Assembly (NCBI GenBank): GCA_903930395.1
Contig: CAIYYE010000339.1
Location: 1 to 5,226 of the forward strand
Reading direction: 5' to 3'
Source of the DNA: an uncultured beta proteobacterium
GTDB lineage: Bacteria; Pseudomonadota; Gammaproteobacteria; Burkholderiales; Rhodocyclaceae
DNA length: 5,226 nt
Shown: piece by piece, positions 1 through 5,226 of the stretch
Layout: each line of letters begins with the position of its first letter
Position numbering within the stretch: position 1 is the first letter of the stretch
Program-made: the position numbers and the translations under genes
Notes under the pieces: generated by a model
The model's database searches: none
Told to the model about the DNA's origin: nothing
Seen by the model: only the letters and a program-made list of their open reading frames with translations

Positions 1-338
1 AGCGGCAGGCCCGGCGAGTCGCAGGGGGCGGTGACGACCAGTGGCGTATCGGCGGCGCCCAAGGCTGCATGCAGGCCGGCCAGCGGCCCGGCAAAACCGG
101 TAATGTGGTCGGCGACCAGCGGGTAACCGAAGGCGGCGTAAGCGCTTTCGTTACGGTTGGCGTTGATCAGCAGCCGGCCAACCTGCGGCGCGAGGCGCTC
201 GGCGACGTGACTGACCAGTGCTTTTCCATGATGCAGTTGCAAGCCCTTGTCGACGCCCCCCATGCGCGTACCCAATCCGCCGGCCAGGATGACGCCGGTG
301 ATGCTTACTTGGGACGAGTTGTAAAGTGGGCTGGGCAT
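1..338 (-). CDS. mobA: Molybdenum cofactor guanylyltransferase MobA (N-terminal part, runs off window)
   Basis: MobA transfers GMP from GTP to molybdopterin-bound molybdenum in the cytoplasm, giving Mo-MGD, the cofactor of DMSO-reductase-family enzymes such as nitrate reductase and formate dehydrogenase. The first 112 codons are present; the 3' end lies beyond base 1. Reading from the ATG at 338, the Rossmann-like nucleotide-binding signature LAGGLGTRMGGVDKG falls at residues 18-32. It is followed by the family-typical NANRN (59-63), GFAGPLAGLHAAL (81-93) and PCDSP (105-109), whose Asp107 matches the metal-binding aspartate of the family. The MobA of E. coli, from memory, has the same blocks in the same order. 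The start is the only ATG before the motif, and an in-frame stop lies a short way upstream. No clear Shine-Dalgarno sequence precedes it. Its start codon is 32 bp from that of the divergent pncC. Identification is firm; whether the missing part is intact cannot be seen. Confidence 0.93.
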   Translation of the reverse strand, partial: MPSPLYNSSQVSITGVILAGGLGTRMGGVDKGLQLHHGKALVSHVAERLAPQVGRLLINANRNESAYAAFGYPLVADHITGFAGPLAGLHAALGAADTPLVVTAPCDSPGLP

Positions 339-356
339 TGGCTTTGGGTCGCGTGC

Positions 357-361
357 TAGGA
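357..361 (+). promoter_or_regulatory. Probable ribosome binding site of pncC
   Basis: The bases TAGGA lie 9 nt upstream of the ATG at 371. This is a modest Shine-Dalgarno match at workable spacing. It favours that ATG over the in-frame GTG at 326, which would add 15 residues with no family resemblance and would run into the mobA coding region. Confidence 0.45.
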
Positions 362-370
362 TTGGCCATT

Positions 371-871
371 ATGTCTGAACTCGAAAAAATTGCCGAAGGT
401 CTCGGCCGCCTGCTTCTTGAGCGTGGCGAATGGCTGGCTGCGGCGGAGTCATGCACCGGTGGCTGGCTCGCCCAGTCGGTAACGGCGATTGCCGGCAGTT
501 CGGCGTGGTTCGACCGGGGCTTCGTGACCTATTCAAACGCCGCAAAGACCGACATGCTCGGCGTTGCTGAAACCACACTGGAACGCCATGGTGCTGTTTC
601 GGAAGCAGTGGCGAGAGCCATGGCGCAAGGCGTTCTGGCGCATAGCCGAGCCGACTGGTCGGTGGCGATCACCGGCATTGCCGGGCCGAGTGGCGGTACG
701 CCGGAAAAGCCGGTGGGCACGGTCTGCTTTGCCTGGGCCTGGACGGATGGTGGTTGCGAGGCTCAGACCTGTCATTTTGGTGGTGACCGTTTTGCCGTGC
801 GGGAGCAATCGGTTCGCCATGCCTTGAGCGGATTGATCGAACGTCTGGGCTCGGCGACCTGTCTGGTCTGA
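371..871 (+). CDS. pncC: Nicotinamide-nucleotide amidohydrolase PncC (stand-alone CinA C-terminal domain)
   Basis: PncC hydrolyses nicotinamide mononucleotide to nicotinate mononucleotide and ammonia in the cytoplasm, returning the NMN released by NAD-consuming reactions (such as bacterial DNA ligase) to NAD synthesis. The 166-residue product is the length of a single-domain CinA-C protein; there is no N-terminal molybdopterin-binding-like CinA domain. Visible family motifs are AAESCTGGWLA (24-34, with the conserved Ser27 taken to be the active-site serine), FVTYSNAAKTDMLGV (51-65, with conserved Tyr54 and Lys59), GAVSEAVA (74-81), AITGIAGPSGG (99-109) and KPVGTV (113-118), then GGDR (137-140). 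The chosen ATG has a Shine-Dalgarno-like TAGGA upstream and begins exactly where the family's first helix should. The gene is divergent from mobA and convergent with the DUF302 gene, so it is probably transcribed alone. No promoter is obvious in the 32-bp gap; it may lie inside the 5' end of mobA. Confidence 0.94.
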   Translation: MSELEKIAEGLGRLLLERGEWLAAAESCTGGWLAQSVTAIAGSSAWFDRGFVTYSNAAKTDMLGVAETTLERHGAVSEAVARAMAQGVLAHSRADWSVAITGIAGPSGGTPEKPVGTVCFAWAWTDGGCEAQTCHFGGDRFAVREQSVRHALSGLIERLGSATCLV

Positions 872-874
872 GGT

Positions 875-893
875 GCCGGCTTTATTGACCGGC
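875..893. other. Short inverted repeat between convergent pncC and DUF302 gene
   Basis: GCCGG (875-879) and CCGGC (889-893) can pair around a 9-nt loop. The element covers the 10-bp gap between the two convergent stop codons and the end of the DUF302 gene. It has no T-run on either side in either direction, so it is not a standard intrinsic terminator. A five-pair GC stem is also expected by chance in DNA this GC-rich. Confidence 0.2.
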
Positions 894-1322
894 TTCGGTG
901 GCGATTTCTTCGAGCAAGGTCGCGGCGAGGGCTGCCCCCTTGCCCTTGGGCTGCCGATAGCTGACCCAGGTCGTGTTTTTCTCATCGGGCAGCGTATAGA
1001 TGGAGATGGCGAACGGGCAAAGGACGATGTTGTGCGGGTCCAGTTCCATCATTTTTCGTGACAGTCCGGCCGAGCAGAATTCGATGATCTCGGCCTGATC
1101 GTAGACTTTGCGCGTGGCACCGAGGTCGGCGCCGGTCCGGTTCAACATGTCGGCCATGTGCGAGATGTAATTGATCACCAGGCCCCGGTTTTCAATAGCC
1201 ATGACGACGGCGTCACGGGTATCGACGAAATTGCCGGCCACCTTCCGCTTGACGGTCCATGTTTCGGCCTGTGCAGCCGAGGCCATGAGTGTGAAGCAAA
1301 GCAGAATCAGGACGTGGCGCAT
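882..1322 (-). CDS. Exported DUF302-family protein of unknown function
   Basis: The product is 146 residues. Residues 1-19 form a clear Sec signal peptide: a basic Arg at position 2, the hydrophobic core VLILLCFTLMASA, and an AQA cleavage site before Glu20. It is therefore probably periplasmic. The mature part fits the DUF302 fold: an early strand with a long helix (about 35-66), then a region around EFCSAGLS (81-88) and the block NIVLCPFAISIYTLP (98-112) with WVSYRQP (119-125), the usual DUF302 ending. Two cysteines remain in the mature protein (Cys83, Cys102) and could form a disulfide. No biochemical role is established for this family that I can apply here. The ATG at 1322 is chosen because the signal peptide begins there and a GGAA lies upstream; the frame stays open further upstream but that part overlaps the SNF2 gene and looks like random coding. 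It follows the SNF2 gene by 44 bp and may be cotranscribed with it. Confidence 0.82.
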   Translation of the reverse strand: MRHVLILLCFTLMASAAQAETWTVKRKVAGNFVDTRDAVVMAIENRGLVINYISHMADMLNRTGADLGATRKVYDQAEIIEFCSAGLSRKMMELDPHNIVLCPFAISIYTLPDEKNTTWVSYRQPKGKGAALAATLLEEIATEAGQ

Positions 1323-1327
1323 GGTTT

Positions 1328-1331
1328 TTCC
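1328..1331 (-). promoter_or_regulatory. Probable ribosome binding site of the DUF302 gene
   Basis: On the minus strand GGAA (1331 down to 1328) sits 5 nt ahead of the ATG at 1322, within an A-rich run. It supports the start that gives a complete signal peptide. Confidence 0.4.
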
Positions 1332-1353
1332 GGTTAAGCCGATGTCGCGATTG

Positions 1354-1369
1354 TAGGCGATCACGCCTA
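1354..1369 (-). other. Perfect 6-bp hairpin covering the SNF2 gene stop codon
   Basis: TAGGCG (1354-1359) and CGCCTA (1364-1369) are perfectly complementary around the 4-nt loop ATCA. The stop codon TAG of the SNF2 gene (1369-1367 on the minus strand) forms one end of the stem. No T-run follows on the minus strand, so it is not a typical Rho-independent terminator. It could modestly affect readthrough or mRNA decay between the SNF2 and DUF302 genes, or be a chance palindrome. Confidence 0.3.
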
Positions 1370-4300
1370 TTCGGGTAGTGGCTCGAACAGGGCAGCGAGG
1401 TCGTCGGTGCCGAACTTGACGTCGACGCGATAGTCGTCGGACAGGATGCCGGCGGCCAGTTCGGCCTTGCGCTCCTGCAGGGCGAGGATTTTTTCCTCGA
1501 TACTGCCGCTGACGATCAGCTTGTAGACGAAGACCGGCTTGTCCTGGCCGAGGCGGTGAGCGCGGTCGGTGGCCTGGTTTTCGACGGCCGGATTCCACCA
1601 CGGATCGTAATGGATGACGGTGTCGGCGGCGGTCAGGTTGAGACCGACACCACCAGCCTTCAGGCTGATCAGGAAAATCGGCACTTCGCCGTCCTGGAAG
1701 CGGCGGATTGGCACTTCGCGGTCGACCGTGTCGCCGGTCAGCGTGACGTAGGCGATGCCGGCCTTGTCGAGTTCATGTTCGATAAGCGCCAGCATGCTGG
1801 TGAATTGCGAGAAAACCAGAACCTTGCGACCTTCGTCGACGAGTTCGGGCAGCATCGCCATGAGCAGGTCGAGCTTGGCCCGCTCGGCCACCTTGCGGGC
1901 TGCCGTGGCCTTGACCAGGCGCGGGTCGCAGCAGACCTGGCGGAGCTTGAGCAGGGCATCGAGAATGACGATCTGGCTGCGCGCAAAGCCGCGGCTGGCG
2001 ATTTCATCGCGCACCTTGGCATCCATCGCGGCGCGCACCGTCTCGTAAAGGTCGCGCTGGGCGCCTTCGAGTTCGACGCTGCGGATGATGATGGTTTTTG
2101 GCGGCAATTCCTGCGCGACGTCTTCCTTCTTGCGGCGCAGGATGAAGGGGCGGATGCGGCGGGCGAGCAGGGTACGCCGGCGGAGGTCGCCCTGCTTCTC
2201 GATCGGCGTCCGCCAGTGCCGGGTGAACTGCTTGCTGGTGCCGAGAAAGCCGGGGAGCAGGAAGTCGAACTGGCTCCACAGTTCGCCGAGGTGGTTTTCC
2301 AGCGGCGTACCGGTCAGGCACAGGCGATGCCGGGCATCGACCTTGCGCACGGCCTCGGCGCTCTGGCTCTGGGCGTTCTTGACGGTCTGCGCCTCGTCGA
2401 GGATGAGCAGGTGGTAGCTGTGCTGCATCAACTCGTCGGCATCGCGCCAGAGCAGCGGATAGGTGGTCAGCACGACGTCGTGCTGCATGATTTCCGGAAA
2501 GCGGACCTTGCGTTCCGGGCCGTGCAGCGAGAGTACCTTGAGATCGGGGGCGAAGCGGGCGGCTTCGTTCTTCCAGATGAAGATCAGCGAGGTCGGCAGG
2601 ATGATCAGGGCCGGCTTGTCGAGGCGCCCGGCTTCCTTTTCGAGGAGCAGGTGGGCCAGCGTCTGGGCGGTTTTGCCGAGACCCATGTCGTCGGCCAGGA
2701 TGCCGGACAGGTTGTGTTCGCGCAGGAACTGCAGCCAGGCCAGGCCTTCGCGCTGATAGGGGCGGAGTTCGAGCTTGAAGCCGGCCGGTGGCGCAACGTC
2801 GCCGATGCCCTGGGCTTTCAGCAGGCGCTCGGCGAGCGCCATGATGTCGCTCTGGCCGCGGAACTGCCAGCGGCTGAGGTCGGAGAGCTCGGCCAGGCGT
2901 GGTGCATCGAAGCGCGATAGGCGCAAGGTATTGCCGCCGGTAAAGCCGTCGAAGAGGTCGATCAGTGTCGCGGCCAGCGGCTTGAGGCGGCCGGCCGGGA
3001 CGCGCAGGCGCTTGCCGCGGGCGGTGTAGAGGTCGATGCCCTCGTCGTCGGGAACGCGTTCGAGTTCGGCTGCTTCGAGCCAGCGCGGGTCGCTGCGGAA
3101 AAGATTGGCGAGTAGCGGGGCGAGCGGCAGGCGTTCGCCTTCGACCATGACGCCCATGTCGAGGTTGAACCAGCCGTTGTCGGCCTCGTAGAGCTCGGCC
3201 TCCCAGCCATCGACTTCGATGACGTGGTGACGGAAATCCTCGGGGAATTCGATCTGCCAGCCGGCTTCCTTGAGGCGCAAGGTGCCGTCCTGCATGAAGT
3301 TGATCCATGCTGCTTCGTCGGCCAGCCCGTAAATGCCTTCCGGCGGGCTGCCGAAGGTGTGCAGGGTGTGGCCGGGAATTTTCTGCAGGCCGCAGCCATC
3401 GAGGGCGCTCAGGCACCTGGCTTCGTCATCCGGGCGGCGCTTCAGGCGGATGGTTTCGCCTTCGGGCAGGGTGATGAACTCGCTCTTTTCTTCCGGCCGG
3501 ACATCGGCATCGCCATAGCGGAATAGCACCTTGGCGACATCGAAGGGGCCGCCGCCAAAATTCTGCGGATAGCTGCGCCAGGCGCGATGGCCGTGCGTAT
3601 GCAAGGTTTCGAGCTGGAGGATGGGTTGCAGCGCGGTGTCGACCAGGCGCAGGCGGGCGCCTGCATCGGAGCCGGGCAGAGGCAGGTCGGGCGCCAGTTC
3701 GGACAGGGCTTCGGCGACTAGCGCCGCTTCCATGGCCGAGAGCGGCGGCAGCGAGAAGAGGCGATTGATGACATCGGGGTTGCCGGTGACGTCGAGCGGG
3801 CCGGCTTCGCCTTCGGCCAGATCGATGTACCAAGGCGGATCGACGGCGACGACCATCTCGGCCGATGGCTCGGGCTTGAGATGCGGGCGCTGGAAGCCCA
3901 TGCCATCCACCTGCCAACCGATGCTGGCTGGTCGGCACGGGCCGGCGTTGAGCGGCAGACCGAGGTCGTCTTCCGGGTAAAGCCGGTGGCTGGCCGCCAT
4001 TCGCTGGAGGATTTCGGCACCATTCTTGGGGCCCAGACCGAAGGCGCGCAGCCCGGTTTCATGGCCGCGGTCGGCCCAGATCAGGCGCAGGATGCCGAGG
4101 TCTTCCTCATTGACGAACTGCGGCGGCGTGAGCAGGGCGCGGTCGACCTTCCACCACTCCTCGGCGCTTTCCGGGTATTTGCCCTTGCGGATCTCGATGC
4201 CGAACTGACGCTTGTCGGCCGTCCATTTCAGGATGTAGAAGAGCTGCTGGCGGGCGCTGGCTGGACGCGCCTTTTTCTTGGCGACGGCGACCGAGACGCG

Positions 4301-4645
4301 GCGCAGGTCGTCGAGCCAGGAGAGGGCGCTGCCGCTGACGTGTTCCTTCGGGTTGCGTTCCTCAATGGCCTTGAGCAGCATCGCCGCGACGTGCTTGCAA
4401 TGCTTGCCGGCCGAGCAGGTGCAGCGGCTGATGACCGCCATCTCACCGCTTTGCGCCTGACTCAGGTAGGCCTGTACGACATAGGGTTCCGGCGAGGTGC
4501 CGGGAACCAGGGCGCGCATCTGGCTGCCGTCGATGGAGAGGTCGCGCACCAGGTCGACATAGGGCCGGGCCTTGGTGATATCGCGCGTGGCAAACCAGTC
4601 GGCGACGTTTTCTTCAGTGAAGGTGGTGAGATTGACGATGGCCAT
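1367..4645 (-). CDS. SWIM zinc-finger SNF2-family ATPase (DEAD/DEAH-box helicase superfamily 2)
   Basis: This 1092-residue cytoplasmic protein should use ATP hydrolysis to move along or remodel DNA or DNA-protein complexes; its actual target is unknown. A SWIM zinc finger lies near the N-terminus, with ligands Cys75, Cys77, Cys83 and His85 (CTCSAGKHCKH). About residues 110-600 match no domain I recognise. The SNF2 motor then runs to the end: motif I DDMGLGKT (652-659, Lys658), motif II DEAQ (750-753, the form usual in bacterial SNF2 proteins), motif III LTGTPLENH (777-785), motif IV VFSQF (944-948), motif V around KAGGVGLNL (996-1004), and motif VI QATDRAHRLGQ (1024-1034, with Arg1028 and Arg1031). 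All catalytic motifs look intact and the frame is unbroken. The ATG at 4645 comes 5 bp after the ubiB stop with no evident Shine-Dalgarno sequence, suggesting translational coupling. The GC-rich gene carries long open frames in other registers, which I treat as shadows. It is similar in layout to bacterial proteins of the SWIM/COG0553 type; a role in DNA repair or transcription recycling is only a guess. Confidence 0.93.
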   Translation of the reverse strand: MAIVNLTTFTEENVADWFATRDITKARPYVDLVRDLSIDGSQMRALVPGTSPEPYVVQAYLSQAQSGEMAVISRCTCSAGKHCKHVAAMLLKAIEERNPKEHVSGSALSWLDDLRRVSVAVAKKKARPASARQQLFYILKWTADKRQFGIEIRKGKYPESAEEWWKVDRALLTPPQFVNEEDLGILRLIWADRGHETGLRAFGLGPKNGAEILQRMAASHRLYPEDDLGLPLNAGPCRPASIGWQVDGMGFQRPHLKPEPSAEMVVAVDPPWYIDLAEGEAGPLDVTGNPDVINRLFSLPPLSAMEAALVAEALSELAPDLPLPGSDAGARLRLVDTALQPILQLETLHTHGHRAWRSYPQNFGGGPFDVAKVLFRYGDADVRPEEKSEFITLPEGETIRLKRRPDDEARCLSALDGCGLQKIPGHTLHTFGSPPEGIYGLADEAAWINFMQDGTLRLKEAGWQIEFPEDFRHHVIEVDGWEAELYEADNGWFNLDMGVMVEGERLPLAPLLANLFRSDPRWLEAAELERVPDDEGIDLYTARGKRLRVPAGRLKPLAATLIDLFDGFTGGNTLRLSRFDAPRLAELSDLSRWQFRGQSDIMALAERLLKAQGIGDVAPPAGFKLELRPYQREGLAWLQFLREHNLSGILADDMGLGKTAQTLAHLLLEKEAGRLDKPALIILPTSLIFIWKNEAARFAPDLKVLSLHGPERKVRFPEIMQHDVVLTTYPLLWRDADELMQHSYHLLILDEAQTVKNAQSQSAEAVRKVDARHRLCLTGTPLENHLGELWSQFDFLLPGFLGTSKQFTRHWRTPIEKQGDLRRRTLLARRIRPFILRRKKEDVAQELPPKTIIIRSVELEGAQRDLYETVRAAMDAKVRDEIASRGFARSQIVILDALLKLRQVCCDPRLVKATAARKVAERAKLDLLMAMLPELVDEGRKVLVFSQFTSMLALIEHELDKAGIAYVTLTGDTVDREVPIRRFQDGEVPIFLISLKAGGVGLNLTAADTVIHYDPWWNPAVENQATDRAHRLGQDKPVFVYKLIVSGSIEEKILALQERKAELAAGILSDDYRVDVKFGTDDLAALFEPLPE

Positions 4646-4650
4646 CGGGG

Positions 4651-5226
4651 TCAGGCAAGCAGCGCGCCGACGAGCAGGGCAAGGAGCAGGGCGATGATGG
4701 CCAGCCAGCGGTTTTGCTGGGTCTGGGCGGCGATCAGGCGCTCGAGCTGCGGCTGCAGATCGGTCTTGGTCGGCTGGGCCAGGGCCTGATGGACCAAGCG
4801 CGGCAGTTGCGGCAGGCTACGGGCAAGATAGGGCGCTTCCTGCTTGAACGTGCGGAGCAGGCCGCGCCAGCCTATCTGTTCGCTCATCCAGCGTTCGAGG
4901 AAAGGCTTTGCCGTGGTCCACAGGTCGAGTTCGGGGTCGAGCTGGCGACCGAGGCCTTCGATGTTGAGCAGGGTCTTTTGCAGCATGACCAGTTGCGGCT
5001 GGATTTCGACATTGAAGCGGCGCGAGGTCTGGAACAGGCGGAGCAGCACCTTGCCGAAGGAAATATCCTTCAGCGGGCGGTCGAAGATAGGTTCGCAGAC
5101 GGCGCGAATCGCCGCCTCGAATTCATCGACGCGGGTGTCTTTCGGCGCCCAGCCGGATTCGATATGGGCTTCGGCAACCCGCTTGTAGTCGCGGCGGAAG
5201 AAGGCGAGGAAATTCTGCGCCAGGTA
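4651..5226 (-). CDS. ubiB: Ubiquinone biosynthesis protein UbiB, ABC1/AarF kinase-like family (C-terminal 191 residues)
   Basis: UbiB is a membrane-bound atypical protein-kinase-like ATPase needed for aerobic coenzyme Q synthesis, thought to help extract or handle the lipid intermediates. Only the C-terminal 191 residues are in the window; the kinase-like core and the start lie beyond 5226. The frame is open to the edge. Visible blocks agree closely with what I recall of E. coli Ubi[39 protein letters not shown], then [33 protein letters not shown] and TAKPFLERW. The protein ends in one hydrophobic segment, [18 protein letters not shown], the last 18 residues; E. coli UbiB instead has a longer tail with two membrane segments. 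A GTG inside the frame at 5049 is not the real start, because the family sequence continues upstream of it. The stop lies 5 bp before the SNF2 start, so the two are probably cotranscribed and translationally coupled. Confidence 0.93.
   Translation of the reverse strand, partial: YLAQNFLAFFRRDYKRVAEAHIESGWAPKDTRVDEFEAAIRAVCEPIFDRPLKDISFGKVLLRLFQTSRRFNVEIQPQLVMLQKTLLNIEGLGRQLDPELDLWTTAKPFLERWMSEQIGWRGLLRTFKQEAPYLARSLPQLPRLVHQALAQPTKTDLQPQLERLIAAQTQQNRWLAIIALLLALLVGALLA

Noticed and set aside
882..1601. Longer version of the DUF302 gene starting far upstream
   Set aside because: The extra N-terminal part overlaps the end of the SNF2 gene and is Arg/Pro-rich nonsense. The ATG at 1322 gives a clean signal peptide and a ribosome site.
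1678..1721. Short direct repeat GGCACTTCGC within the SNF2 gene
   Set aside because: It encodes two nearby EVPI segments in the motor domain. A 10-base repeat in coding sequence is too small to suggest a mobile or regulatory element.
2394..2405. Motif II of the SNF2 protein reading DEAQ instead of DEAH or DEGH
   Set aside because: DEAQ is a common form in bacterial SNF2 proteins and keeps the catalytic Asp-Glu pair, so it is not a sign of inactivation.
1556..2920. Long plus-strand open frame (454 codons) antisense to the SNF2 gene
   Set aside because: It lies wholly opposite the conserved motor region of the SNF2 gene. Its translation has a skewed Ala/Glu/Gln/Gly/Val composition and no recognisable motif, as expected of an antisense shadow in GC-rich DNA.
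2004..3416. Minus-strand open frame (470 codons) in another register inside the SNF2 gene
   Set aside because: Its product is dominated by Arg, Pro and Ala, typical of an out-of-frame reading of GC-rich coding sequence. The overlapping SNF2 frame carries the conserved motifs.
1367..4645. SNF2 ATPase as part of an antiphage defence system (for example a DISARM-like module)
   Set aside because: No methyltransferase, nuclease, phospholipase-D-like or other defence partner is present. The neighbours are housekeeping genes (ubiB, pncC, mobA) and base composition looks uniform.
3881..4789. Plus-strand open frame (302 codons) spanning the SNF2 start and the ubiB end
   Set aside because: It is antisense to two well-supported genes, including the SWIM motif and the ubiB tail. 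I see no family resemblance or ribosome site.

Overview
The window reads as an ordinary chromosomal stretch of a high-GC (low 60s percent by eye) proteobacterium. The ubiquinone-synthesis kinase-like protein UbiB, the Mo-cofactor protein MobA and a stand-alone PncC point to a respiratory Gram-negative bacterium. The protein wording fits Betaproteobacteria, possibly Rhodocyclales, but that placement is inferred from recall, not from a search. There are five protein-coding genes, two of them cut by the window edges. I see no tRNA, rRNA, CRISPR array, insertion sequence or prophage gene. No gene-free stretch reaches 300 bases; the longest gap is 44 bp.

Left part (1-871): the N-terminal portion of mobA runs leftwards off the window. 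It is divergent from pncC, with only 32 bp between the two start codons. mobA makes molybdenum-guanine dinucleotide cofactor for respiratory molybdoenzymes; pncC deamidates nicotinamide mononucleotide in NAD salvage. They share no evident pathway and are probably neighbours by chance.

Right part (882-5226): three genes read leftwards in what is probably one transcription unit: ubiB (C-terminal 191 residues only), then after 5 bp a 1092-residue SWIM zinc-finger/SNF2-family ATPase, then after 44 bp a small exported DUF302 protein. The DUF302 gene ends 10 bp from the end of the convergent pncC. The SNF2 protein has an intact SWIM CxCx5CxH motif and all the main helicase motifs, with roughly 500 residues between them that I cannot assign to a domain. 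It is the least understood item here.

I found no convincing evidence of a new multi-gene system. The most interesting leads are the unassigned middle of the SWIM-SNF2 protein and its tight, Shine-Dalgarno-less coupling to ubiB.
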